Made by a program: the position numbers and the translations under genes. The notes under the pieces were generated by a model that was not told the DNA's origin, searched no databases, and was given only the letters and a program-made list of their open reading frames with translations. This document shows positions 1 to 11,286 of a stretch of DNA of 44,265 bases, piece by piece; the stretch's first letter is position 1; every line of letters starts with the position of its first letter. Source of the DNA: Erysipelotrichaceae bacterium (GTDB lineage: Bacteria > Bacillota_I > Bacilli_A > Erysipelotrichales > Coprobacillaceae); assembly GCA_021201315.1 (NCBI GenBank), contig JAJQFG010000047.1, positions 1 through 44,265 of the forward strand, read 5' to 3'.

Positions 1-37
1 CACCTTTTTGATTTGCAACTGCAATTACTTTACTCAT
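1..37 (-). CDS. ParA-family ATPase, N-terminal fragment cut by the window edge
   Basis: Only the first 12 codons are in the window. They read MSKVIAVANQKG, which is the start of the deviant Walker A region of ParA/Soj partition ATPases; the chromosomal Soj at 16088-16855 starts almost identically. The ATG is at 37 with a purine-rich stretch upstream. Its neighbour is a DprA-like small protein, and repeats at 730-762 look like a mobile-element end, so I infer this belongs to an integrated element (ICE or plasmid-like) extending to the left. The Walker A motif itself lies outside the window. Confidence 0.7.
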   Translation of the reverse strand, partial: MSKVIAVANQKG

Positions 38-95
38 TTCATTTACCTCTTTCTTAAATGGATAACTAAGATAAAACTTATCTGGATCCAACAGA

Positions 96-551
96 TTATC
101 TTTCGATAGCATTTCTTTTCTTAATTTGTCCATAATCCTTTAATCCTGGTTCCCTTCTTTTTAAATAACTAAGAATCTCATCCAGATCATTCTGGTTTTC
201 ACATGCTGCACAGTAATCCAGAACTTCTTCATTTTTAAATGTCGCTGATTTGACTGATACAATAAATCTATGTTTATTACTGTTAACGCTATATATCATA
301 GTATCATCTTTATTCATAAGTGTTGCATCGCCTTCATAAAACAGAACTATTGGTGGACCATCGGTATCTTTTAAAAACTCAGGATAGTCATTCTTAATCA
401 TTGTTGTATACTTATAACGCAATTCCTTTTTATAGCTAGCCATTGCATCATAATCAATGTCTTCATGACTTTTAACTGCATCCAATATATCATCAAAATT
501 GCCATTGTATTTCATGGCTAAACACATCAATGTATCATTTATTTTTCCCAT
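96..551 (-). CDS. Small DprA-like protein of an integrated element
   Basis: The protein has 151 residues from the ATG at 551, which has a good ribosome-binding site (GGAAGTG). The upstream extension of the open frame runs through a hairpin and has no such site. The middle (YPEFLKDTDGPPIVLFYEG, then a short loop and MNKDD) resembles the start of the DprA/Smf Rossmann domain, where YPxxL and PPxxLFxxG precede the nucleotide-binding fold. The rest of DprA is missing, so it is not a normal ssDNA-binding recombination mediator. It sits just upstream of parA in the same direction, which suggests a cargo or maintenance gene of the element. Function unknown; the DprA link is by motif reading only. 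Confidence 0.5.
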   Translation of the reverse strand: MGKINDTLMCLAMKYNGNFDDILDAVKSHEDIDYDAMASYKKELRYKYTTMIKNDYPEFLKDTDGPPIVLFYEGDATLMNKDDTMIYSVNSNKHRFIVSVKSATFKNEEVLDYCAACENQNDLDEILSYLKRREPGLKDYGQIKKRNAIER

Positions 552-578
552 TTTTATCACTTCCTTTCTTAAATAAAA

Positions 579-607
579 AGGCAGAAATCTTATAAAAATT
601 TCTGCCT
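579..607 (-). terminator. Intrinsic terminator at the mobile-element end
   Basis: A perfect 10-bp stem (AGGCAGAAAT with ATTTCTGCCT) is followed on the minus strand by a run of T. It stands between the truncated SWIM gene and the DprA-like gene, and would stop transcription coming from the SNF2/SWIM operon into the element. Confidence 0.7.
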
Positions 608-729
608 TCATTTGCATTATAGTTTTATTTATAATGCTATGTATAATATTCATTTATCAAGCAATTCATTATCTATATTTTTGTTGAACTGCTTTATTTA
701 TTCACATACATTTATTTTATCAAATAAAA

Positions 730-762
730 AAATGGTGTTCATTTGGTGTACTTTTGGTGTAC
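730..762. repeat. Three tandem 11-bp repeats, likely integrase arm-binding sites at an element end
   Basis: Three units at an exact 11-bp period each carry GGTGTWC (734-740, 745-751, 756-762). Phased 11-bp direct repeats near an element terminus are typical of arm-type sites bound by the N-terminal domain of Tn916/lambda-type tyrosine integrases. The SWIM gene loses homology about 80 bp away, which fits a nearby attachment site. The integrase gene is not in the window. Confidence 0.55.
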
Positions 763-799
763 CGTTCAAACCTTCACCCTAATAAAATTATTGAATTTA

Positions 800-1159
800 T
801 CAATATTTTTTTCTTAAACACAAATTTTCATTCCATATTTCAACGCAATATGGTGCTTTTCGATTGCCTTGTACCCTTGAAATAATCTTTCCTTTTTGAA
901 TTTTTAAATCAATAACAGCACCTGATAAAATATAATGTCTACCACGAGAAAGTCTGGTTTTATAATCAGCATATTTTTCAATATTTTGACACCATGCTTG
1001 ACCCCACCAGCTGGTTGCTATGTCATCAGAATGAGGAACGACTGGTTCCATGACTCTTCCTTTTTTCTTGGCGTTTGTTACACTTTCATGGGCTTTTTGT
1101 CTTAACTCTTGAGCTGATAACTGCTCATAGTTTGTTTGATAATCCCAATATCTACTCAT
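800..1159 (-). pseudogene. SWIM zinc-finger protein, C-terminally truncated
   Basis: The 119 residues from the ATG at 1159 match the N-terminal part of SWIM-domain proteins that partner bacterial SNF2 helicases (MSRYWDY at the start, then SWWGQAWCQNIEKYADY and RGRHYILSGAVIDLKI). The family is usually much longer and carries a CxC...CxH SWIM finger, which is absent here. After KAPYCVEI the residues no longer look like the family and the frame stops. ATGAGTAG at the SNF2/SWIM junction puts the start inside the SNF2 stop region, so the two were translationally coupled. The most likely cause of truncation is integration of the element whose repeats lie at 730-762. Confidence 0.7.
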
Positions 1160-3770
1160 TTGCATCACCATCCAATGTTAATAAATTTAATAATTCATCA
1201 TTACTCATTTCTGTAATCCACTTTGTATCAGTAGTAATGATTTCATCAGCTAAAGTTTGTTTTAATTCAATCATCTTATCTATCTTTTCTTCAATAGTAC
1301 CATTACATACAAACTTATGTACAAATACATTCTTCTTTTGACCAATTCTAAAAGCACGATCACTTGCTTGATTTTCAACAGCAGGATTCCACCATCTATC
1401 AAAATGAATCACATGATTGGCACCAATCAAATTTAATCCTGTACCAGCTGCTTTAAGCGATAAAACAATATAAGGAATATATTCCTCATCACTATTAAAT
1501 CTTTCTACAATTTCCTGTCGTTTTCTTACAGGTGTACCACCATGTAATACGAATCCTTCTTTATGGAATATTGTTTCTAGGTATTCTGATAAATAATCAC
1601 AAATTTCACGATATTGTGTAAATACTAAAACACGTTCTCTTTTTGTATAAATCGTTTCACAAATGCTTTTTAACATTTCAAATTTACCACTTTCTCTAGC
1701 AATATAATCTGTTTTATGCAAGTATTGATCAGGATGATTACATATTTGTTTATATTTGGTAAGAGCTGATAAAATAATACCTTTTCTTTGGAATGATGTT
1801 TTACTATTATTGATTTGATCAATAACTTCTTTTGTGAGTCTTTGATAATAAGCTTGTTGTTTTTTAGTTAGATCTATATGATCGATAACTTCTATTTTAT
1901 CAGGCAAATCACTAATAATAGATTTATCAGTCTTAACTCTTCTTAATATAAATGGTGATACCATGTTTCTAAGTTTTGTCATGTTTTGTGGTTTATACTC
2001 TAATGTCTTACTAAATTTCTTAAAATCATCTGATGAACCTAATAAACCTTTATTTAAGAAATCAAATAATGACCAAAGATTAGTTAATTCATTTTCAATT
2101 GGTGTACCAGTCATGGCAATACGCATCTTAGAATTAAGCTTCTTAATATTTCTTGTTTGTTTTGTTTGTGGATTTTTAATAGCTTGTGCTTCATCTAAAA
2201 TTAAACAATCCCAAGTTATATCATTTAAGTATTGTATCTTTGATGCCATCGCATAAGTTGTGATAACTAAAAAAGGTTGATGTTTCCTAAGTTCTTCACT
2301 CATAAAATCAGCATTCATACCATGAGCCATATAATAGTTTAAATCAGGTACAAACTTTTCGATTTCTTTAGACCAGTTTCCTAATAATGAAGCAGGTACA
2401 ATAAGTAATACATGAGCATTTTGATTTTGTTCATACATATTTTCTAAAAAAGTCAATACTTGTAATGTCTTACCCAAACCCATATCATCAGCCAAACAAG
2501 CACCAAAACCAAACTGATTCATATAATTCAACCATGTATAACCACTTTGTTGATATGGCCTAAGTGTAGCATTAATATGTGGTACTTCACTTATATTCAT
2601 ACGATTAGGATCTCTTAGGTTATTAACCATATTATTAAGCCATTCACCATTAGAAATTGTCACACCATCATCAACATCAATATCTTCAGCTTCCATTTGT
2701 GATTGGAAAGCTTCTTTTAATGTAACAGTACCATCATATTCCTTCACATGTTCTAATAGTTCTTCTAAACGATGATGATTGATTTCAACCCATTGTCCTT
2801 TAAACCATACTAAACCTTCTTCATGATCCAACAATTCTTCTATTTCTGCATCGGATAACTTTTGTCCGTTAACCGCTAATCTAGCATCCATCTCTAATAT
2901 AGCATTAAAACCAACGGTTGATGGTTCTCTATCACCTATACTAACATTAATTGAAATTGATGAATTTTTCTTGCGCCACCAATTAGGGACACGACATTTA
3001 ACATGACATTTTTCTATTTCGGGGACACATAATAGCAATTCATAAGCTTCTTTAGCTGTTAGCTTAACAGGATGAAACATTTCACCTGTTTCCATAAAAT
3101 GAGCAATGAGTGGTGATACTTCTGCTACTTTATTTAAACATGATAATAATGATATAAGTTTTAATCTATCATCTTTATATTCTTCTAATGCATATTTTAA
3201 AGGAACATGTTCTATTTTATTATTAGTTTTTGTAGCATAAGATGCCATAAATGCAAAAGGATAATCCTTATCCTCTAAATCTACTAAATGAAAGTAAATC
3301 CTGTGTGCAACTGTTAAATCTTGTGATTTCTCAGTTAAATAAAATTGGACTGAGCCACTATAATCTTTAATTTCACTCGCAAAAATTTCAGCAAGTTTAA
3401 TAAAAATATGATCTAACCACTCTCTATTGATATATTCATTTCCAACAATAAAAGGAATCGAATCTAATAAATAATCATAGGTATCTTCATGTATTTCTAA
3501 ATCTATATTTTCTCTAGCAATTTCTAATTGAGGCTGATTGGTGAGTTCTTTGATAAATGAATCAGAAATCATATAAAGATAGTGTGCAGACACACTTAAT
3601 TTTGATAAATTATCTCTAAAGCCAAAATAATATAAAGCTTGATATTTATCTTCTAAGAATTCTTTTTGCAGCTTTAGTACTTTATTATTATCTGAATGAT
3701 AAGTTGTATCTACAATAAAATCTTTTTCTGTAATAATGAATTGTAAGTTTGATAGGTTATTTGTTGCCAT
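1152..3770 (-). CDS. SNF2-family DNA helicase/translocase
   Basis: This is an 872-residue Swi2/Snf2 ATPase. An N-terminal region of about 400 residues (bacterial SNF2-associated type) is followed by the two RecA-like lobes. Visible motifs are LADDMGLGKTLQ (Walker A), LILDEAQAIKNP (Walker B, DEAQ form), MTGTPIENEL (motif III), and in lobe 2 LSLKAAGTGLNL and DRWWNPAVENQASDRAFRIGQ-type motifs V-VI. Family members use ATP to translocate on duplex DNA and remodel protein-DNA complexes. I chose the ATG at 3770 because AAGGTG lies 8 bp upstream; a GTG at 3779 would sit on that site. The gene overlaps the truncated SWIM gene, and the pair probably formed one operon. All helicase motifs are intact. 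Confidence 0.9.
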   Translation of the reverse strand: MATNNLSNLQFIITEKDFIVDTTYHSDNNKVLKLQKEFLEDKYQALYYFGFRDNLSKLSVSAHYLYMISDSFIKELTNQPQLEIARENIDLEIHEDTYDYLLDSIPFIVGNEYINREWLDHIFIKLAEIFASEIKDYSGSVQFYLTEKSQDLTVAHRIYFHLVDLEDKDYPFAFMASYATKTNNKIEHVPLKYALEEYKDDRLKLISLLSCLNKVAEVSPLIAHFMETGEMFHPVKLTAKEAYELLLCVPEIEKCHVKCRVPNWWRKKNSSISINVSIGDREPSTVGFNAILEMDARLAVNGQKLSDAEIEELLDHEEGLVWFKGQWVEINHHRLEELLEHVKEYDGTVTLKEAFQSQMEAEDIDVDDGVTISNGEWLNNMVNNLRDPNRMNISEVPHINATLRPYQQSGYTWLNYMNQFGFGACLADDMGLGKTLQVLTFLENMYEQNQNAHVLLIVPASLLGNWSKEIEKFVPDLNYYMAHGMNADFMSEELRKHQPFLVITTYAMASKIQYLNDITWDCLILDEAQAIKNPQTKQTRNIKKLNSKMRIAMTGTPIENELTNLWSLFDFLNKGLLGSSDDFKKFSKTLEYKPQNMTKLRNMVSPFILRRVKTDKSIISDLPDKIEVIDHIDLTKKQQAYYQRLTKEVIDQINNSKTSFQRKGIILSALTKYKQICNHPDQYLHKTDYIARESGKFEMLKSICETIYTKRERVLVFTQYREICDYLSEYLETIFHKEGFVLHGGTPVRKRQEIVERFNSDEEYIPYIVLSLKAAGTGLNLIGANHVIHFDRWWNPAVENQASDRAFRIGQKKNVFVHKFVCNGTIEEKIDKMIELKQTLADEIITTDTKWITEMSNDELLNLLTLDGDANE

Positions 3771-3956
3771 AATGGTCACACCTTTGTACGATTATAACAC
3801 ATTGACAGATAAAAGTTTAAAAATTATGCATATTTCATGATTTTTTAACTAAAGAAAAAAATCTTTCTCTATTTAATATGAATAACTGCCTCTATGATTT
3901 TTATTGCTAAAATATACCTCACTTATATAAGAAAGAAACAGAACGTAATAAATTAC

Positions 3957-3984
3957 TTGAATAAAAAAATTCTAATGATATAAT
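3957..3984 (+). promoter_or_regulatory. Promoter of the antisense RNA of toxin locus 1
   Basis: TTGAAT and TATAAT are separated by 16 bp. The predicted start near 3991 coincides with the first base of the direct repeat that matches the toxin start region. Confidence 0.6.
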
Positions 3985-3990
3985 ATAACT

Positions 3991-4068
3991 GATGAAGGTC
4001 AAGTGATTCATAATATCACAAGAAAGCGAAAAGGCTAAGGAGAGCAATCCTTAGCCTTTTCTATTTTT
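3991..4068 (+). ncRNA. Antitoxin RNA of par/Fst-like type I locus
   Basis: A short RNA is predicted from the promoter at 3957-3984 to the terminator at 4029-4060. Its first 29 nt (3991-4019) repeat, in the same DNA orientation, the segment 4160-4185 that covers the toxin ribosome-binding site and start codon. Both contain GATGAAGGTCA and CATAATATCAC. Since the toxin is transcribed the opposite way, this RNA is complementary to the toxin translation start. The arrangement (convergent RNAs, direct repeats, shared bidirectional terminator) is that of the enterococcal pAD1 par system. Confidence 0.65.
4029..4060. terminator. Bidirectional terminator shared by toxin mRNA and antitoxin RNA
   Basis: A perfect 12-bp stem (4029-4040 with 4049-4060) around the core GGCTAAGG has an A-run on the left and a T-run on the right, so it can end transcripts from both sides. 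Confidence 0.85.
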
Positions 4069-4093
4069 AGGGAGAACTAGCTCCTGTTTGTCA

Positions 4094-4177
4094 TTACTCG
4101 AAATGACCATCAATCCATTTACAGATATAATAAACAATTATACCAGCCATGATAGACACGATGAAGGTCATCACCAT
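4094..4177 (-). CDS. 27-residue hydrophobic type I toxin (Fst-like)
   Basis: The gene encodes a single membrane-spanning peptide: MVMTFIVSIMAGIIVYY, then ICKWIDGHFE. A hydrophobic helix of about 17 residues with a short polar C-terminus is the hallmark of Fst/Ldr-type membrane toxins. GGGAGGTGAT precedes the ATG. The start region is complementary to the 5' end of the RNA encoded at 3991-4068, so translation is probably blocked by antisense pairing. An AT-rich promoter containing TATAAT lies upstream on the minus strand near 4215-4225. The 323-bp stretch between the SNF2 start (3770) and this gene holds only the antisense RNA and AT-rich sequence. It could instead be a harmless small membrane peptide, but the repeats argue for a toxin-antitoxin pair. 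Confidence 0.7.
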   Translation of the reverse strand: MVMTFIVSIMAGIIVYYICKWIDGHFE

Positions 4178-4185
4178 AATATCAC
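4160..4185. repeat. Direct repeat B of the par-like locus (toxin start region)
   Basis: It matches 3991-4019 apart from a 3-bp indel and a few changes in the centre, and it covers the toxin Shine-Dalgarno sequence and start codon. It corresponds in position to the DRa/DRb repeats of par loci. Confidence 0.65.
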
Positions 4186-4299
4186 CTCCCTTCAAGAAGG
4201 AGAAGTAATAACGTGATTATTATATAAAAAACGACTTACAACTACAATTTATATTATAACTAGCAAAAAAAGGTTATGAATCCATAACCTTTCAATAAT

Positions 4300-6580
<2,281 letters not shown>

Positions 6581-6657
6581 GTTAACCTCCTCATTAACTT
6601 TATTATATAAGAATTCCTTTGATTATCAAAGATAAATCTAAAAAAAGGGATTATTTT

Positions 6658-8052
6658 TTATAATCCCTGTTCAGTAAGTTTTCTTGCCACATCATCCTTA
6701 ATAGTTACACCTTCAGCTTCAAGCTCGGCAATCTTATCCGCAAATTGTGGTAAATACTTCTTATGTGCAATTAATAATTCATCTAATACACGTTTTGCAT
6801 CAGCACCAGCAACAACTTGTGGATTTAATGTAAATGCTTGTAAAGCTAAACCATAATTACCAGTAACTGCAGCTTCTTCAACACATAATTCCATATTCTT
6901 CATACATTGTAACCATCCTCTTTCAGCTGGTTGTAATGGTCCAAAAGCTATCGCTTGAGCTCCTGTAATACCTACATGAGCAGATACTTCAACAGCCACT
7001 TCAGGTGGTAAATCAGGAATAGCACCATTATTTCTTGTTGTTAAAACAATATGGGTATTTGAATCATTATAAATGGCAGCAATTGTTTCACAAGCAGCAT
7101 CGCTATAATGTGCACCACCACGTTTTGCTAATTGTTCTGGTTTATAATTTAAATTAGGATCTTTGTATAATTCAAATAATTCAGCTTCTGTTTGTTTAAC
7201 TTGTTGAGCACGTGTACCAATTGTATTATATTCTTCTATAGCATGTGCTAACATTTCTTGTTCTCTATAATAGTAGCGATGATATCCACAAGGAATCATT
7301 TTCATTTGATCTAATTGTTCTTTAAAGTATGGAACATCAAAAATATTAGCTGGTCTACCACCATCACCTTCTTTAAACATAGCATCAATGATATCTTGAG
7401 TCACTTCTTTACCAGTTTCATCAAAGACTTTATGCCAATGGAAATGATTTAAACCTGCAAACTTATATGTTAATTGTTCAGGTGTCTTACCAATAGTTTC
7501 AGGTTCATGCAGCATAGCGTTAACAGGTACATTACATAAACCAACAACTTTTTCCCAATGACCATATCTTAAAACTGATTCTGTTACCATACCACTAGGA
7601 TTTGTAAAATTAATCAACCATGCATCAGGACATAATTCCTTCATATCTTCAACAATACTTAAAATAACTGGAATGGTTCTAAAAGCTTTAAACATACCAC
7701 CAGCACCATTGGTTTCTTGTCCTAACATACCATAAGATAAAGGAATACGTTCATCTTTAATACGTGCATTGAGTAATCCAACTCTAAATTGTGTTGTCAC
7801 AAAATCAGCACCAGGTAAAGCTTCTCTTCTATCTAAAGTTAAATGTACTTTAACATCATAAGGTGATGCATCCCACATACGTTGAGCCATAGCGCCAACA
7901 ATTTCCATTTTTTCTTTTCCATCTTCAATATCAACTAACCAAATTTCTTTAATTGGAAGCTGATCATATCTCTTAATAAATCCTTCCATTAACTCTGGTG
8001 TATAACTACTTCCACCACCAATAGTAACAATTTTAACTGGTTTCTTTTCCAT
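6658..8052 (-). CDS. 6-phospho-beta-glucosidase, GH4 (LicH/CelF type)
   Basis: The 464-residue enzyme has an N-terminal Rossmann fold (VTIGGGSSYTPELMEGF) typical of GH4, which uses NAD+ and a divalent metal in an oxidation-elimination mechanism. NFTNPSGMVTES and GLCNVP carry the conserved metal and substrate residues (Asn, Cys), with the catalytic His in the FAGLNHFHW segment. Start chosen at 8052, where GAGGAGG precedes the ATG; the open frame extends upstream without another good site. It heads the GH4-HAD-GH1 gene set and is divergent from an RpiR regulator. Two mechanistically different phospho-glucosidases in one unit probably cover different aglycones or linkages. No PTS permease gene is adjacent. 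Confidence 0.93.
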   Translation of the reverse strand: MEKKPVKIVTIGGGSSYTPELMEGFIKRYDQLPIKEIWLVDIEDGKEKMEIVGAMAQRMWDASPYDVKVHLTLDRREALPGADFVTTQFRVGLLNARIKDERIPLSYGMLGQETNGAGGMFKAFRTIPVILSIVEDMKELCPDAWLINFTNPSGMVTESVLRYGHWEKVVGLCNVPVNAMLHEPETIGKTPEQLTYKFAGLNHFHWHKVFDETGKEVTQDIIDAMFKEGDGGRPANIFDVPYFKEQLDQMKMIPCGYHRYYYREQEMLAHAIEEYNTIGTRAQQVKQTEAELFELYKDPNLNYKPEQLAKRGGAHYSDAACETIAAIYNDSNTHIVLTTRNNGAIPDLPPEVAVEVSAHVGITGAQAIAFGPLQPAERGWLQCMKNMELCVEEAAVTGNYGLALQAFTLNPQVVAGADAKRVLDELLIAHKKYLPQFADKIAELEAEGVTIKDDVARKLTEQGL

Positions 8053-8122
8053 GTGATCTTCCTCCTCGTATCTATATTCTACAAGATTTTTTATTCGATA
8101 AAAAGGCATTTAAGTTGTTTTT

Positions 8123-8144
8123 GTACTTAGTTCTTTTTAAGTAC
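8123..8144. promoter_or_regulatory. Candidate RpiR operator between GH4 and rpiR
   Basis: GTACTTA and TAAGTAC form a perfect 7-bp inverted repeat with an 8-bp spacer in the divergent intergenic region. A binding site for the adjacent RpiR-type regulator is the natural reading, but unproven. Confidence 0.4.
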
Positions 8145-8162
8145 CATAAAATCATAATTTTC

Positions 8163-8190
8163 TTGAAACATTGTACCAATATGATATGAT
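8163..8190 (+). promoter_or_regulatory. Promoter of the rpiR-family gene
   Basis: TTGAAA and TATGAT with a 16-bp spacer lie just upstream of the AGGTG ribosome-binding site, predicting a very short leader. Confidence 0.6.
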
Positions 8191-8208
8191 AATAATGAGG
8201 TGAATATC

Positions 8209-9087
8209 ATGCTTATACAACAACAGCTATCCCAAATTGAATCAACTGCTGTAGAAAAAACAATAGCACAATATTTATTAGATACTAATATCAATATCAA
8301 AAATGAAAACGTAAGACAAATCGCCAAAAATTCCCATACATCTCCTTCTTCAGTGATGCGTTTATGTCAAAAACTTGGTTTTCAAGGATTTAGTGATTTT
8401 AAAGATGCATACATTGAAGAGCTACAATATATTGATTCGCATTTTCAAAACATTGATCCTAATTTCCCTTATGATAAAAATGACAAGAATACTGTCATTG
8501 CTTCTAAATTAGAATCCCTCTATGAAGAGACATTAAAAGATACATTATCACTTATTCATCATGATTCCCTGCAAAAAGCCACCAATGCTTTAAATAACGC
8601 GTCTATTATTTATATATGTACAGGTGGTGTTTCTAGGGAAATGGCGAATATATTCAAAGAAAATATGTTAAAGATAGGTAAAACGGTTATTATTTATTCA
8701 CATATGAATGACGTTTATGTAAGTGCCTGTTATTGTGATCAAAATAGCTGTTTTCTCATGATATCATATTCAGGTGAAACTGAACATACCATTAATGTTG
8801 CTAAAAAACTCAAAGAAAGAAACATTCCTATGATCATTATTACATCCTATGGTAATAATACTTTATCACAATATTCTGATTATCAATTGTATATATCTAC
8901 CAGACAAAAACTTATTACTAATTTAGGTAACTTTTCTATCAATCTATCTATTCATTATTTATTAGATGTCTTATATGCCACATGTTTTCAAACCCACTAC
9001 GAAGAAAATCTTAAAAACAAGATTGCCTATTCCAATGAAATTGAATCTGGCAGGAAATCTACTAATCCAATACTTAAGGAAAAATGA
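8209..9087 (+). CDS. RpiR-family transcriptional regulator (HTH plus SIS domain)
   Basis: The protein has about 292 residues. The N-terminal HTH_6 domain reads VRQIAKNSHTSPSSVMRLCQ, followed by KLGFQGFSDFK, the usual RpiR signature. The C-terminal SIS domain (from about residue 120; IYICTGGVSREMANIFKENM, later MISYSGETEHTINVAKKLKE) binds phosphosugars. I prefer ATG 8209 over GTG 8200 because AGGTG overlaps the latter. It is divergent from the GH4 phospho-glucosidase, so it most likely senses a phospho-beta-glucoside or glucose-6-phosphate and controls the GH4-HAD-GH1 unit. Confidence 0.88.
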   Translation: MLIQQQLSQIESTAVEKTIAQYLLDTNINIKNENVRQIAKNSHTSPSSVMRLCQKLGFQGFSDFKDAYIEELQYIDSHFQNIDPNFPYDKNDKNTVIASKLESLYEETLKDTLSLIHHDSLQKATNALNNASIIYICTGGVSREMANIFKENMLKIGKTVIIYSHMNDVYVSACYCDQNSCFLMISYSGETEHTINVAKKLKERNIPMIIITSYGNNTLSQYSDYQLYISTRQKLITNLGNFSINLSIHYLLDVLYATCFQTHYEENLKNKIAYSNEIESGRKSTNPILKEK

Positions 9088-9106
9088 CTCAATCACGAGT
9101 CATTTT
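9081..9106. terminator. Terminator shared by convergent rpiR and ABC genes
   Basis: A 10-bp stem (AAAATGACTC with GAGTCATTTT, 6-nt loop) overlaps the rpiR stop codon and ends just inside the ABC gene stop. A/T runs on both sides allow bidirectional use. Confidence 0.8.
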
Positions 9107-11282
9107 TTAATTTCTGTAGTATTAATGGTATAATCATTTCCAAAATAAATGATGTAACAATAATAAATATAAAATATATAGGTTGAGGACTAATGATGAG
9201 TGGTACAATATATATTTTGACTACAACTTCAATAAGTATCCTTAATATAATACATGAGGAAAGTGCTAGAAGAATGAAACTTTTAAAATATGTTTTTTGA
9301 ATAATATGTTGTATTTCTTTAAATGTCAATCCTAGAGATGATAAATAATATCTTACATTTATTTCTTCTTTCATCATTAGATATTTTAAATAAATATAAA
9401 ATGCATAGATGATTACAACAACTGAAACAAAGAATACGAACAATATATTTTGATTATCACTACTTAAAATTGTTATAGCTGAACTATTAGCATATTCACT
9501 ATTCACTCTAAAGCCTAAACTTTCTATATCTTCTATAACAGATTGCATATGTGACAAATCATCCACTCTAACAACAACACTATTAGGACTCCAAGGTGAA
9601 TATGTAAATTGACTTGATTCAGAAGAATTCATATATTTTTCAAATTCCTCTGGTACGTGATTATAAAAACATACTCTATAAACAACACCGTCATCTTCAA
9701 CCATATCAACTATTTCGTCATTATCTAAATTAGCATTTTCATCAACTGACAAAGAATAATACACATATCCTTGATCAGGTAAATATTCATTAATATATTG
9801 TTGATAAATACTTGTTTCTATAAATATAGAATAGCTATCTTCACTATCCGTATTTCCTACATTATAGAGTGTTTCATCTTCATCTAATACACCTTTGATA
9901 GGTAATGTTACATTTTTAATATAAAAGTATATAACATTAACATCTTTATCATCATATTGTCCATTTCCTGCAATATTATATTGAGGTATATATAAATTAA
10001 AGGATAAATATGGATTATCAAGATTTGATGATTCACTTTGTTTTAATAATTCTTCGTAAATAGATTTTGTGATGATGATACCAACATCTTGAAATTGTAT
10101 ATACAAACGATCTTCGACTATTTCACTATCATTATAGCTATGATAATCTAATGATACATAATCTTCTATATATCCACGAGGCATATCATATTCAGGTTTA
10201 TATTCAGATATTGTATTCATATTTTGATCCAACAATGTCATAGAATTAATATCTTCATCTTGATTCACATTATCATCATACGTTTCTCCACCATTTAAAT
10301 TGCTGATATCCACATGAATATCTACAGATTCCACATATTCAATATTTTCAATTTGATTGATTTCGTTATATGATACTGGGTATTCTAAGCCTTCATAACT
10401 ATATTCATAGTCATCATTATATTTTGGCTTATAAACTAATAATTCAGTGGATGAAATCTTGTTGATTTGACTTTGATAATCATTTTGAAAAGCTTGATAG
10501 ACATGTGAAGAAAATATCAGAATAATCATTATGATAGCCAACATACAAGTCATAACTATTCTAAAGTGACGATAGCCCAATTGAATGTTGAAACGTTTAT
10601 AGTTTTTTTCAATAGATCTTTGAAAAAGTTTTAATGAATTTTCATGATGCGTCATTTCTTTGTTAGATATAAGTTTATAATCAATAACATTATAAATTGT
10701 ATCAGCACTTTGAATTACACGTTTATCATGAGAAGCTATAATAACAATATGATGATTATAGGCATAATCTTTTAATATTTCTATAACAATATCAGAGTAA
10801 TTCTTATCCAAAGAGGCTGTAGGTTCATCAAGAATAAGAATTTCTGGTTGTTTCATAATAGCCAAATAAATAGCTGCTCTTACGCTTTCACCACCAGATA
10901 AATTATTAGGTAATTTATTACGCATGTTGGATATATTGAGCTTTGATTCAATACTATCATTACGTTTATAACCTAACTTTTCATACTGATTAATGTGCTC
11001 TGATATACGCATACCATTTAAGAATTGGGGTACTTGTTCAACAAAGCTAAGTTTTTCATAGATGAATTGTTTTTGCATAGTTTTATCTAATGATGACAAA
11101 TTCATTCCGTCATATTCATAGGTGCACTGATGTTCAAATATCAATGTTTTCAAAAATGTTGATTTACCAACACCACTTCTACCTTTGATAACTGTTAATT
11201 CACCCTTTAAAGCACAAAACGATGCATCTTTAAAGATAGTTTTATTATTAAATTGAATATTTAAATTCTTAATATATAACAT
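9093..11282 (-). CDS. ABC transporter, fused ATPase-permease with large extracellular domain (copy B)
   Basis: The protein has 729 residues from ATG 11282. Residues 1 to about 215 form an ABC ATPase (GRSGVGKST Walker A, NLSGGESVRAA signature, ILILDEPTASLDK Walker B, IIASHDKR switch His). One membrane helix follows (MTCMLAIIMIILIFS), then some 350 polar, Asp/Glu/Tyr-rich residues predicted outside the cell, then three C-terminal helices. This is the FtsX/MacB-like layout of type VII ABC systems, which use ATP to drive mechanical or extrusion work rather than import. Fusion of ATPase to permease on one chain is less usual. It starts 4 bp after the stop of its paralogue, whose GAGGAA end supplies the ribosome-binding site. 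Substrate unknown. Confidence 0.8.
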   Translation of the reverse strand: MLYIKNLNIQFNNKTIFKDASFCALKGELTVIKGRSGVGKSTFLKTLIFEHQCTYEYDGMNLSSLDKTMQKQFIYEKLSFVEQVPQFLNGMRISEHINQYEKLGYKRNDSIESKLNISNMRNKLPNNLSGGESVRAAIYLAIMKQPEILILDEPTASLDKNYSDIVIEILKDYAYNHHIVIIASHDKRVIQSADTIYNVIDYKLISNKEMTHHENSLKLFQRSIEKNYKRFNIQLGYRHFRIVMTCMLAIIMIILIFSSHVYQAFQNDYQSQINKISSTELLVYKPKYNDDYEYSYEGLEYPVSYNEINQIENIEYVESVDIHVDISNLNGGETYDDNVNQDEDINSMTLLDQNMNTISEYKPEYDMPRGYIEDYVSLDYHSYNDSEIVEDRLYIQFQDVGIIITKSIYEELLKQSESSNLDNPYLSFNLYIPQYNIAGNGQYDDKDVNVIYFYIKNVTLPIKGVLDEDETLYNVGNTDSEDSYSIFIETSIYQQYINEYLPDQGYVYYSLSVDENANLDNDEIVDMVEDDGVVYRVCFYNHVPEEFEKYMNSSESSQFTYSPWSPNSVVVRVDDLSHMQSVIEDIESLGFRVNSEYANSSAITILSSDNQNILFVFFVSVVVIIYAFYIYLKYLMMKEEINVRYYLSSLGLTFKEIQHIIQKTYFKSFILLALSSCIILRILIEVVVKIYIVPLIISPQPIYFIFIIVTSFILEMIIPLILQKLKNDS

Positions 11283-11286
11283 CTTA

